Assembly: GCF_007741515.1 (NCBI RefSeq)
Contig: NZ_CP036263.1
Span: 5,691,178 to 5,755,177 of the forward strand
Direction: 5' to 3'
DNA: 64,000 bases
Origin: Adhaeretor mobilis
Lineage (GTDB): Bacteria; Planctomycetota; Planctomycetia; Pirellulales; Lacipirellulaceae
Of the stretch, positions 1 to 8,118 are shown in pieces. Both the position numbers and the translations under genes were made by a program. Position 1 is the stretch's first letter, and each line of letters begins with the position of its first letter. The notes under the pieces were generated by a model, which ran no database searches, had not been told where the DNA came from, and saw nothing but the letters and a program-made list of their open reading frames with translations.

Positions 1-462
1 CACGATCACTAATTGCTGCACGCGATGCTCACCCAGTTGCATGCGGGCCATATCCGTCAGGCGCATCTTCACGCTGGCAAGGCGCGGGTCTTCCAACTCA
101 TCGGCCGTCACGTTGCGTACGATCTTCAGCACGGAATCCTGAAACGGTCCGCGTCGACCTTCAAACGCCTCGGCAAGGGATTTCTTCTTGGTCTCTGCCG
201 TCACTACATACAGCGCGAACTTCAACTGACGCCACTCGGGCTCTGGCTTGCTCCTGTCCGGAACCGACACTGGCACGCGATATCTGCCCACTGCAACCTC
301 CACGGTTGCGTCGGTGGGCGCGTCGAACTCCAGATCGTCGAAGTAGTCCACCAGCCGCGGCACTTCCTCGCCACCACAACCGGGCAGCGCAAGCACCAGT
401 AGCAGCACCCACCAGAGGCGGGAAGTACAGAACTTGGCAACTGAATTGGGAACGAAATGCAT
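1..462 (-). CDS. FliL-like lipoprotein, C-terminus cut by window edge
   Basis: 154 codons are visible; the reading frame is open through base 1, so the C-terminus is missing. The protein starts MHFVPNSVAKFC, has a hydrophobic stretch (VLLLVLALPG) and a lipobox ending LPGC at about residue 28, so it is probably a lipid-anchored envelope protein. The mature part has a strand-rich region, then a segment reading DSVLKIVRNVTADELEDP and a helix ending MARMQLGEHRVQQLVIV. This order (charged helix, 'T.DEL.DP', helix, short terminal strand) resembles the C-terminal half of FliL-type proteins, which act beside the flagellar stator. No flagellar genes are visible, so a motility role is not supported. 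It is transcribed divergently from a second FliL-like lipoprotein 124 bp away. Family assignment is by eye and moderate. Confidence 0.6.
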   Translation of the reverse strand, partial: MHFVPNSVAKFCTSRLWWVLLLVLALPGCGGEEVPRLVDYFDDLEFDAPTDATVEVAVGRYRVPVSVPDRSKPEPEWRQLKFALYVVTAETKKKSLAEAFEGRRGPFQDSVLKIVRNVTADELEDPRLASVKMRLTDMARMQLGEHRVQQLVIV

Positions 463-585
463 AAATAAACATACTTCCCACTCCCACGGCGGCAGTGAGC
501 TACCTTTCAGAAGAACCACTCTCTTGGGCTCGCTCCGCGCAATCAGCGGAAAGTGCCGCTTGTAACGATTCTGCCTGCAACCCGT

Positions 586-1035
586 ATGTCGAACTCTTCA
601 AATAAACATCGCTCGCAAAGACTGCTCCCGCTACTCGCGCTGCCCCTATTGATTGGCTGCGTAGATGCGGATGCGCTCATCAGCCAACGTCGTGCCGCGG
701 CCGCCGGCATGCGGCTCGAAGAAGTCGATCTCGGAAAGTTTCACATCTCGCTCCCTCCCCACGGTCCCGACGGGCAAAGTGGCGTTGTGAATTTCCACGC
801 CTTCGTGCAGGTCACTAATCGCAACCTCAAAGAAGTGCAAACCACTGTCGAGGAGCATCGACCCCGCCTGCGCCACCAAATGCTGATGGCCGTGCGAAAT
901 TTCTCCGCGGAAGATCTTACCGCTCCCGAACTAGCCTCGCTACGCAAGAAACTGGTCGACGCCGTGAACGAGCCCTTCGACGAGCCCCTAGCCCAAACAG
1001 CCGGCTTCTATTCAGTGAAGTTCTTTCCTCTGTAG
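586..1035 (+). CDS. FliL-like lipoprotein
   Basis: 149 residues from ATG 586. A start at 553 would put 11 extra residues before the signal peptide and is less likely. The signal peptide (RSQRLLPLLALPLLIGC) ends in a lipobox LIGC, so the product should be lipid anchored. The mature domain has a strand (VVNFHAFVQVTN), a helix (RHQMLMAVRNFSAEDLTA), a helix (ASLRKKLVDAVNEP) and a closing strand (TAGFYSVKFF). This is the FliL layout, in which the last strand usually reads like 'V..VYFT.F'. The divergent neighbour has the same layout, so the two may be paralogues acting together. The partner and cellular role are unknown. Confidence 0.6.
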   Translation: MSNSSNKHRSQRLLPLLALPLLIGCVDADALISQRRAAAAGMRLEEVDLGKFHISLPPHGPDGQSGVVNFHAFVQVTNRNLKEVQTTVEEHRPRLRHQMLMAVRNFSAEDLTAPELASLRKKLVDAVNEPFDEPLAQTAGFYSVKFFPL

Positions 1036-1070
1036 AGTCTGAGGGTGGCATGGGCAACATGCCTGGGAAT

Positions 1071-1161
1071 TCCTGAGGCCTCAGACTTCAGGTATCAGGC
1101 TTCGGGACTCGGGGGTTAACCGAACGTGTACTGAAGCCTGAGGTCTGAAGTCTGAAGCCTT
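1071..1161. repeat. intergenic inverted repeat built from TCAGGCTTCAGG-like words
   Basis: This gap between convergent genes holds the words CCTGAGGCCTCAGACTTCAG and GAAGCCTGAGGTCTGAAG in inverted order around a short centre, so it can fold into a long hairpin. The same words recur inside the hairpin at 6802-6933. The flanks (about 1044-1058 and 1172-1190) carry the inverted words GGCATGGGCAACAT and AACAAGCTGCCCATGCC, which recur near 40420. It could work as a two-way terminator or be a non-autonomous repeat. Confidence 0.6.
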
Positions 1162-1204
1162 ACTCCGCAAGGCAACAAGCTGCCCATGCCCCCTCTCTGC
1201 ACAG

Positions 1205-2431
1205 CTACTGCTTCACCTCAACCCCAGGTATCGCCGCCTTAAGCTTCTCTGCGGCAGCCGGCGTCGTCGAGCTTTGCGTAATCGACAGCTTCTTAAGATT
1301 CTTCAGCGTCGCCAACTTCGCCAGCCCGTCGTCGGTAACGAGCGTCGCGTTGAGATTCAGGTCTTCCAGGCTGGTGAGCTTCGCCAAAGGCTCTATGGCC
1401 GAATCGTCCACAAAGCTGTTCCACAGGTTCAGCCACTTTAATTTCGTGCAGCCGACAAGGTGCGCGAGCCCTGGACCCTGCACGCCTGTTTCGCTCAGAT
1501 CGAGCTTTGCCAGTTCGCTCATCTCAGAAAGATGCGCGAGCCCCTCGTCGCTCACGTAGGTGCCACGCAGGATGAGCAGCCGCATCTTTTTCATCCCGGC
1601 GAGCGCCGCCATTCCTTCATCGCCAAATGGGACCCGCAGTAGATTCAAGTCGTCAAGATTCACCAGCCCGGCGAGCGTCTGCATGCCCTCGTCGGTGAGC
1701 TTGGCATCTTCTAGATGCAACCCGCGCAGTTGCTTCAGATTCTTTAGATGAATTAGCCCATCGTCGTCGATCCCCGGAGCGCGAAGCTTCAGACTCGACA
1801 ACACGGGCAACTCGGGAGCTACACCCAACGACTTGTTACTCAACGTGCAGCCGCGCAAGTCGAGCAGTCGAAGCTTCTTCAAAGCCCCCAACTGTAAAAC
1901 GCCTTCATCAGTAAACTTGGTGTACGGCGCTGCGAAGTGCGTTAGCTCTTTCAGCTTAACCAGGTGCTCGATCCCCTCGTCGGTGAGTTGTGAAGAACGA
2001 TGCAAGTTGATTGATCGTAGCGACGGAAAGCGGGCCAGTTCTGCCAACCCGGAGTCAGTCACACTCGTATTAAGCAGTCGCAGTTCCTTCAGTTGCGGAA
2101 GCACCGGCAGCGCGGCCATAGTTTCGTTCGAGATGGTAGCGCCCCACAACACCAACTTCTTGAGTGAGTCTTCCCCTTCAAACAGTGCCATGTCTGCGGT
2201 TTGTGCTTTGCACTTTTCTAAATCGACGACGATGAGATTGCCCTTGTCGTCCTTTTGCATCTTTCCGCGCAGTTGCTCCACGCGTTGCTCAAGCGTCTGC
2301 GGCGCGACACTCGGGGGGTTCGCCGAGGTGGTTTGACCCGTGGCGGCGTGACCGGCCACCAATGGCGCGAGAATGGCCGCGGCCGTTTTTAGTTTTTTGA
2401 GATTCTTCGCGAGCGATTTCAAGAAGGACAC
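1205..2431 (-). CDS. exported leucine-rich-repeat protein
   Basis: 408 residues from a GTG start at 2431, chosen because GAGGAG lies 7 nt before it and a signal-like segment (LKKLKTAAAILAPLVAGHAATG) follows; an upstream ATG at 2509 has no such support. After a short linker, from about residue 95 the protein is made of about a dozen repeats of 23-25 residues of the type 'L..L.L..T.VTD.GL..L..L', the cysteine-poor LRR type (AMN1/F-box-like) that planctomycetes carry in many copies. Such solenoids bind proteins. No catalytic domain is present, and the C-terminus simply ends the solenoid. The substrate and partner are unknown. Confidence 0.85.
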   Translation of the reverse strand: MSFLKSLAKNLKKLKTAAAILAPLVAGHAATGQTTSANPPSVAPQTLEQRVEQLRGKMQKDDKGNLIVVDLEKCKAQTADMALFEGEDSLKKLVLWGATISNETMAALPVLPQLKELRLLNTSVTDSGLAELARFPSLRSINLHRSSQLTDEGIEHLVKLKELTHFAAPYTKFTDEGVLQLGALKKLRLLDLRGCTLSNKSLGVAPELPVLSSLKLRAPGIDDDGLIHLKNLKQLRGLHLEDAKLTDEGMQTLAGLVNLDDLNLLRVPFGDEGMAALAGMKKMRLLILRGTYVSDEGLAHLSEMSELAKLDLSETGVQGPGLAHLVGCTKLKWLNLWNSFVDDSAIEPLAKLTSLEDLNLNATLVTDDGLAKLATLKNLKKLSITQSSTTPAAAEKLKAAIPGVEVKQ

Positions 2432-2769
2432 AAATGGCTCCTCGTGCGAGCTTGTAAAGGGTTTGGGAAGGAAAGGGAAATGCCCATGCGGACCGTGACA
2501 GTCTAGCAAATTCTGCCGCCAGGCGTGATTCGCTCCCCAGAAAGCTGATACGCATAGGCCACGATCATGGTGCGGCTAGAAAAGTCTGAAAAGTTCTTCC
2601 ATCAGGTTTGCACGGTCCGAGAAAACTATGCGGGATTGGTTGCTTCGCGATTTTCGCTCGACTAGAATTCAGCCTTCCTCCAGTTCTTGCCAATTCCCAA
2701 TGTTAATAACACTCTCCAGTGTTTACGACACTGTGTTACCAGTCCTGCCGTATCAAAGGGTTTCTCTCG

Positions 2770-4158
2770 ATGACTAAAAAGCCTACCGCTCTGCTATCCC
2801 AGGGCACCACTCGCCGCGGCTTTCTTTCCACAACAGCAGCCGGTGTCGGTTACTGGGTCGCCGGGGGCGTGCAAGCGCAGACCTCAAAAATGGTCAACGG
2901 CGGATTGCAAATCGCCTGCGTGGGTGTGGGCGGCAAAGGCAAGAGCGATACAAAAAACGCCTCTCGCTTCGGTAAGATTTACGCCATGTGCGATGTCGAT
3001 CGTCGTACGCTGAAAGGCACTGCCAGGCAGTTCAAGACCGAACACACGTTTACCGACTATCGCGAACTGTTTGACCAGCTCGGCGATAAAGTCGATGCCG
3101 TTACCGTCAGCACGCCCGATCACACCCACGCCGTGATCGCCTCGAAGGCGATGAAGATGGGCAAACACGTCTACTGCCAGAAGCCGCTCACGCATTCCAT
3201 TCACGAAGCGCGCCAGTTGCAAAACATCGCTCGCGAAATGGGGGTCGTCACGCAAATGGGTAACCAGTTCACCGCGTTCGATCCTATGCGGAAAACCGCT
3301 TACCAAGTGCGCAGCGGCCAACTGGGCGATGTGAGCGATGTCCACGTTTGGACTAACCGCCCTGTGTGGCCGCAAGGCGAAGATCGCCAACCCGACAAGC
3401 CCGTTCCTGATTCGCTCGACTGGGAATCGTGGATTGGCCCCGCGCCGATGCGGCCTTACGCCGACGGCTACCACGACTTCAAATGGCGCGGCTGGTGGGA
3501 CTTCGGTACCGGAGCTCTGGGCGACATGGCCTGCCACACGGTTAACATGCCGTACATGGCGCTAACCATGCGCGACCCAACTTCTATTACCGCAGAAACT
3601 TCCGGCCACAATGGCGATAGCTATCCCGAGTGGTCGAGGATCAAATTCGAGTTCCCTGAGCTTGACGGGCGCGCTGCCTTCACTCTGCACTGGTACGATG
3701 GCAGTCAACTTCCTCCCACAGAACTGACCGGCCCATTCCTCTCGCAATCTGATGGCGACGGCAAACCGGCCCAACTGGACAACAGCGGCTGTATCATGGT
3801 AGGCAGCAAAGGCAAGCTGTATGCCGCGGGTGACTACGCCCAGGCAGGCATCTATTGGTCGGATGCCGATGGGGAAAAACTGGAACCGCGAGAGGTCGAT
3901 TACCCAAACAACATGGGCGGCCCTGAATTAGGCCACGTCAAGGAATTCTATGCGGGCATCGCCACCGGCGATCCTCACCTGCCCGTCTCCAACATGGTCG
4001 ACTACAGCGGCCCGCTCACCGAGACCATCCTGCTGGGTAACTTAGCCGTTTGGAAAGGCGGCAAGGTCGAGTGGGACGCCAAGAAAGCTATGCCCGTAAA
4101 CGATCCCGAGCTAGAGAAGATCGTGCGTCGGGATTACCGCGATGGGTATACGCTGTAG
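2770..4158 (+). CDS. Tat-exported Gfo/Idh/MocA-family oxidoreductase
   Basis: 462 residues from ATG 2770; the 17 codons before it would displace the signal. The N-terminus carries a twin-arginine signal (TTRRGFLSTTAAG), so the folded, cofactor-loaded enzyme should be exported. The Rossmann part follows (IACVGVGGKGKSD, then MCDVD), and GKHVYCQKPLTHSIHEA is the family's 'EKP'-type motif with Q before KP. The C-terminal half (from about 195) is the usual open beta-sheet with WRGWWDFGTGALGDM and GHNGDSYPEWS. Such NAD(P)-dependent sugar or inositol dehydrogenases are very numerous in planctomycetes. The substrate cannot be told from sequence, and no sugar-utilisation operon surrounds it. Confidence 0.92.
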   Translation: MTKKPTALLSQGTTRRGFLSTTAAGVGYWVAGGVQAQTSKMVNGGLQIACVGVGGKGKSDTKNASRFGKIYAMCDVDRRTLKGTARQFKTEHTFTDYRELFDQLGDKVDAVTVSTPDHTHAVIASKAMKMGKHVYCQKPLTHSIHEARQLQNIAREMGVVTQMGNQFTAFDPMRKTAYQVRSGQLGDVSDVHVWTNRPVWPQGEDRQPDKPVPDSLDWESWIGPAPMRPYADGYHDFKWRGWWDFGTGALGDMACHTVNMPYMALTMRDPTSITAETSGHNGDSYPEWSRIKFEFPELDGRAAFTLHWYDGSQLPPTELTGPFLSQSDGDGKPAQLDNSGCIMVGSKGKLYAAGDYAQAGIYWSDADGEKLEPREVDYPNNMGGPELGHVKEFYAGIATGDPHLPVSNMVDYSGPLTETILLGNLAVWKGGKVEWDAKKAMPVNDPELEKIVRRDYRDGYTL

Positions 4159-4183
4159 GGGAGTTCTGAGCGTGTTACAACGC

Positions 4184-4243
4184 AGCTAAGCCGCAAGCGG
4201 CAAACCGGAGGAAATAGCCGCGAGCTAACAGCTCGCCGGTGCC
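4184..4243. repeat. intergenic repeat, GCTAAGCCGCAAGCGG / AGCCGCGAGCTAACAGCTCG type
   Basis: The gap 4159-4456 holds GCTAAGCCGCAAGCGGC followed by AGCCGCGAGCTAACAGCTCG, each able to form a small hairpin. The same words recur at 5706-5722, 9069-9107, 9552-9580 and 10249-10268, always between genes, so this is a dispersed palindromic family. The rest of the gap shows no gene. Confidence 0.6.
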
Positions 4244-4456
4244 CCGCCCTTCACGCCCCCCTAAAGAAGAGTAATCGGCGGCACAATTATGCCACTTGTA
4301 GCGATTGCCCCACAGGAACCTGCTCAACGCAACTGGCTATCGAGTGAAAAACTTGACCCTGCCCAGAGCGGCATTTAGTATCAAGTGAAGGGCCAGTCAC
4401 TTTGCTAGACGCGCAGAACGGCCCTTGGCACCTCATTTCAAGTTAGGAAGCACCCG

Positions 4457-5707
4457 TTGGGCATTGTCTTTACAGCCGTGATTGGGATCGTTGCGCTGGT
4501 GGCGCTCGTGGCGACGTTCCTCTGCATCAAGAACTGGCACTGGGCCCAAATGCTGCTCATGCTGGGTATCTTTTTGGGCGGCTTGGGTGCGCTGTTCCTC
4601 TCCGCCGAAACCTTACGCATCCATCGCGCGTTGCGCCAAAAATTGCCACGCGAACGCACACTTATCGAAGAGGCAGAAGAAATCAACCTCGCGTTCCGCA
4701 ACGGCACTGAGAACGCGGGCCTCATCGGTAAGATGTTTCGGGATTCAGAGAAGCCCCCCTTTGGTGCCGATGTCGAAAGCATTCCGGGCATCGATACACT
4801 CGCTCGACAAGTGAAGCAACTCACTCGCCAACGCGGGCGCGTATGGCGCGGCGTTCGACCCTCGGGGCCGCTTGCCAACGACGCGATCCCAGTTGCCATC
4901 CCCCAACCGTCTCCCCACGGCATGCCACCTGAGGCAATTGTCTTCGCCTTCGAGATTGGTCTTTCCAACGGCCCAAACCCCTCGGAAGGCACGCAGTATC
5001 TCGGCCAATTCAAAGTGGTGAGCGTCACCCCCGATGGAGCCGTGCTGTCACCGATTCAGCAACTCGACCAACGTACCGGCAGCCGACTCGAGCGCAGCAA
5101 AGGCCCGTGGAGCGTTTATGAAACCATGCCCGATGATCGGCACGAGCTCTACGCAGAGCTCAACGAGCAACAGCTTCGCCAGTTGCTACCACCGGCCACA
5201 GTCGAAGAATATCTTCGTCACGGAGGCCCGGCCAACGCAGATGACGACGAATACCACACTGCCGGCTTTGATGAAGAGGGCAACCGACTAGGCCCGGACG
5301 AAATCAGCAATGCCGCTGAGAAGCGTTACGATCGCCCATTGCGCTCCTACGGATACCTGTTCGAGGAACTCAATCGCAGCAAGGTCGTCATGCAGGCCAA
5401 TGCCATGGCCCTACAAAAAGACATTAGCCTAGTCCAGGAAGCCCAGGCCAGTGCAAAAAAGTTGCAAGCTTATCGCGAAGGCGAAAAAGTTGCTCTCGCC
5501 AAAGATCTCACGCTCATGAAACGCGACCGAGAAGCCATCGAAGCACTTTCTCAGAAGCTGGCCGAGATCGTCGACAACGCCAAGGGCTTGCTTGATCAAG
5601 CACTCACCGCCAACGAACAACTGGCCCAGCAGCTTATGCTCCGCCAGGTAGGCAGTGTCCGTCCCGCTGCCCCAGCAGGCGGCAATCTCTTGCGATTTGA
5701 ACCTTAG
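4457..5707 (+). CDS. planctomycete membrane protein with C-terminal coiled coil, unknown function
   Basis: 416 residues from a TTG start at 4457, chosen because AGGAAG lies 6 nt before it and the first residues form a membrane helix. Two transmembrane segments (about 1-20 and 28-50) are followed by a helical linker, a globular middle (about 90-290) with a conserved-looking core 'FKVVSVTPDGAVLSP', and a helical region (about 305-390) rich in K, E, A and Q that should form a coiled coil. I do not recognise a named family. It stands alone between repeat-rich gaps. A structural envelope role is possible but is not shown by the sequence. Confidence 0.75.
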   Translation: MGIVFTAVIGIVALVALVATFLCIKNWHWAQMLLMLGIFLGGLGALFLSAETLRIHRALRQKLPRERTLIEEAEEINLAFRNGTENAGLIGKMFRDSEKPPFGADVESIPGIDTLARQVKQLTRQRGRVWRGVRPSGPLANDAIPVAIPQPSPHGMPPEAIVFAFEIGLSNGPNPSEGTQYLGQFKVVSVTPDGAVLSPIQQLDQRTGSRLERSKGPWSVYETMPDDRHELYAELNEQQLRQLLPPATVEEYLRHGGPANADDDEYHTAGFDEEGNRLGPDEISNAAEKRYDRPLRSYGYLFEELNRSKVVMQANAMALQKDISLVQEAQASAKKLQAYREGEKVALAKDLTLMKRDREAIEALSQKLAEIVDNAKGLLDQALTANEQLAQQLMLRQVGSVRPAAPAGGNLLRFEP

Positions 5708-5890
5708 CCCGCTTGCGGCTTAGCAGTTATCTAGCACTGCATTCTATTGGAAACTCTTACCCCACTGCTTGCTAACCCGCGAGCGGCTGCTAGCATTTCT
5801 TGCACCGGTTCGCCTATCGCTAGCCCCGCGAGCAAAGTACCCTCCCTAGACCTATCTCCCTAACCACCTAACCCCTAATTCCCTCCCCCC

Positions 5891-6772
5891 ATGGGTTACG
5901 AAAACCGCGACTACGCCCAGTACGAAGGCCAGGGAGTACAACTCTCTATGCCGCAAAGTGTGACCATGCGCCTCGTCATGGTGAACGTCGCGGTCTACTT
6001 GCTGCAAATGTTCACGCAGTACCAAATCCCCGGTGGCCCGACTTCGCCACCGATGGTTACTTCAACCATCGACCAATACTTTGCCCTCTCGGCCAATTGG
6101 TTCCAGCAGCCTTGGAAAGCATATCAACTCCTTAGCTACGGGTTCCTCCATTCGTTAGCGGATATCGGCCACATCCTCGTCAACATGGTCGTGCTGTGGA
6201 TGTTCGGTCGGGAGTTAGAAAACCGTTATGGCTCGAAGCAATTCCTCGGCTTGTACCTCACCGCGATTGTCTTCGCAGGTCTCGGGTGGTCGATCATCGA
6301 AGCCGCCTACGGCGGCCCTGCTGGTGGAATGCTTGGCGCCTCGGGTGGTATCGCGGCACTGTTCTTGCTCTATGCACTCAACTGGCCATACCGCAAGGTG
6401 TTGTTCATGTTGGTCATCCCCATGCCCATGTGGCTGGCTGCCGGTATCGCACTGTTCTACGACGCGATGGGAGCCGTCAACCGCTCGGGTAACGTCGCCT
6501 TCACCGCCCACCTTTCGGGTACCCTATTCGGCTTTTTGTTCTACAAAACCGGCTTCAACCCATTGGGCAATTTCCTAAGCGGACTTTCCACGACACAGCT
6601 TCCCCGTCGCGGCCCCAAGCTGCGCGTTCACTCTCCCGAAGAAGAGGAAGAGCGTGAGAATGAAATTGACCGCATCCTCAGAAAAGTCTCAGCGAGCGGC
6701 CAAGGCAGCCTCACCCGTGGCGAACGTCGCACACTGGAGAAAGAAAGCCAACGCATCAAGGATCGGCGGTAG
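5891..6772 (+). CDS. rhomboid-family intramembrane serine protease
   Basis: 293 residues. Rhomboids cut membrane proteins within the bilayer using a Ser-His dyad. The expected parts are present: a first membrane helix (LVMVNVAVYLLQMF), a lumenal loop, the helix with HILVNMVVLWMFGRELE (conserved HxxxN), the catalytic GASGG motif with Ser at about residue 151, and the partner His at about 207 in FTAHLSGTLFG. About six membrane helices are followed by a charged cytoplasmic tail (EEEEERENEIDRILRKVSASG) typical of planctomycete and many other bacterial rhomboids. No dedicated substrate gene is adjacent. Confidence 0.93.
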   Translation: MGYENRDYAQYEGQGVQLSMPQSVTMRLVMVNVAVYLLQMFTQYQIPGGPTSPPMVTSTIDQYFALSANWFQQPWKAYQLLSYGFLHSLADIGHILVNMVVLWMFGRELENRYGSKQFLGLYLTAIVFAGLGWSIIEAAYGGPAGGMLGASGGIAALFLLYALNWPYRKVLFMLVIPMPMWLAAGIALFYDAMGAVNRSGNVAFTAHLSGTLFGFLFYKTGFNPLGNFLSGLSTTQLPRRGPKLRVHSPEEEEERENEIDRILRKVSASGQGSLTRGERRTLEKESQRIKDRR

Positions 6773-6801
6773 GATCCGCAACAGAGGATCCTGATGTTCA
6801 T

Positions 6802-6933
6802 TGTAGGGTATTGCCGAGTGGAGCGAGGCATACCGGATTCGGACTTCAGGCTCCGGGCCTCGGTATTACCATTGAGGCCTGAAGCCTGAGGTCTGAAGCC
6901 CCCCGAATCCTCGCTCCGCTCGACATACCCTAC
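6802..6933. repeat. GTAGGGTA hairpin with a second palindrome inserted in its loop
   Basis: The outer arms at 6802-6834 and about 6910-6933 belong to the GTAGGGTACTGCCGAGTGG family. Instead of the usual 14-15 nt loop, the centre is about 75 nt and contains the TTCAGGC/GCCTGAAG palindrome also seen at 1071-1161, bounded by GGATTCGG and CCGAATCC. It reads as one repeat inserted into another. A single right arm of the third family (GTCCGCACAGCGGAC) follows at 6952-6966. Confidence 0.7.
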
Positions 6934-6987
6934 CTAACTCGCGAAGCACTTGTCCGCACAGCGGACCTCACCAGGCACGGACGCCAC

Positions 6988-7962
6988 ATGACACGCCTCA
7001 TTCTCATCGCCGCTGCCCTCGCTGCTACCGCCGCCTGGCCTCGCGGTACCGACACGAATTCAGAAACTGTCCAACATCCACCCCGGCCCGCCCGAGCGAA
7101 CCCCGGCAAACTTGTCTCGCTTCCCGGCGGCATCTTCTCAATGGGCGCACCGCGCCCTAGCCCGGCCGATCAACGCCCCGTGCATCAACGGGCCGTCTCC
7201 AGCTTCCAGATCGAAGCAACTTCTGTCACCAACGCTCAATTTGCCAAGTTCGTTGCCGCCACCAGCCACATCACCACGGCCGAGCGCCGTGGCAGCTCGC
7301 GCGTGTTTGTTCCCAACGCACGCGCCTGGCGTGTCGTTACCGGAGCAGCGTGGCAAACGCCTAAAGGACCGGGCAGCTCAATTGCCGGCAGAGAAGATTA
7401 CCCCGTAGTGCATGTTTCATGGTACGACGCCAGTGCCTACGCCGCCTGGGCAGGACGACGCCTTCCGACCGAAGCCGAATACGAATACGCTGCCCGCGAT
7501 GGACGCGTCGATTGCCCCTACCCGTGGGGCCGCGAACTCATGCCCAGTGGCAACCACCAAGATCAAACGGGGCAAGCTCCAAGATGGCTGGCTAACGGCT
7601 GGCAAGGCTGGTTCCCCCAAGCAGACACCGCTGAAGATGGTTACGCCGGCCTGTCCCCCGTCGGTGCGTTCCCAGCCACTCGCCGCGGCCTCTATGACAT
7701 CACCGGCAACGTCTGGTGCTGGTGCCAGGACGCCTACGACCCCCAAAGTTATGCCAAGGCAACACCGCACAATACAAGCAAGAAATCAGGCCCAACAGCC
7801 AAAAGCCAACAGCCAACAGCCTTTGTCAGTGAACAACGCGTCCGTCGTGGCGGTTCATGGTTATCAGCAGCCAATTACGGCGACGCCCTCGTGGTAAGCT
7901 ACCGCGACCACGCCCCACCCGAGGAAACCACCAACCACACCGGCTTTCGCTGTGCAAAGTAA
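6988..7962 (+). CDS. FGE/SUMF1-domain protein lacking the catalytic cysteines
   Basis: 324 residues with a probable cleaved signal peptide (LILIAAALAATAAW). The formylglycine-generating-enzyme fold is clear: LPGGIFSMG, then YPVVHVSWYDASAYAAWAG, RLPTEAEYEYAARDG, GLYDITGNVWCW and the terminal RRGGSW...TGFRC. True FGE oxidises a sulfatase cysteine using two cysteines just after the RGGS motif. Here that stretch reads SWLSAANYGDALVVSYRD, with no cysteine, so sulfatase activation is unlikely. Many FGE-sulfatase-domain proteins in planctomycetes have other or unknown roles. No sulfatase gene is nearby. Repeats with GTAGGGT arms flank it on both sides. Confidence 0.88.
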   Translation: MTRLILIAAALAATAAWPRGTDTNSETVQHPPRPARANPGKLVSLPGGIFSMGAPRPSPADQRPVHQRAVSSFQIEATSVTNAQFAKFVAATSHITTAERRGSSRVFVPNARAWRVVTGAAWQTPKGPGSSIAGREDYPVVHVSWYDASAYAAWAGRRLPTEAEYEYAARDGRVDCPYPWGRELMPSGNHQDQTGQAPRWLANGWQGWFPQADTAEDGYAGLSPVGAFPATRRGLYDITGNVWCWCQDAYDPQSYAKATPHNTSKKSGPTAKSQQPTAFVSEQRVRRGGSWLSAANYGDALVVSYRDHAPPEETTNHTGFRCAK

Positions 7963-7969
7963 TAATAGT

Positions 7970-8072
7970 TGTAGGGTTCGCTGTGCGGACCAAAGAATCG
8001 CCGCGAAGCGACCACGAACCGACGAGCCAATCAACTAGACTCCCTATCATGGTCCGCACAGCGGACTCTACA
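7970..8072. repeat. GTAGGGTTCGCTGTGCGGACC inverted-repeat pair
   Basis: The left arm (7970-7991) and right arm (8051-8072) are near-perfect inverted copies separated by about 59 bp with no gene. The same arms enclose the repeats at 18103-18369, 19251-19507 and 38976-39125. The element fills most of the gap upstream of the epimerase gene. Confidence 0.75.
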
Positions 8073-8118
8073 ACTTTGACCCAATTTTCAAACAAGTTTC
8101 GTTAGCGAAGTTCGCATC

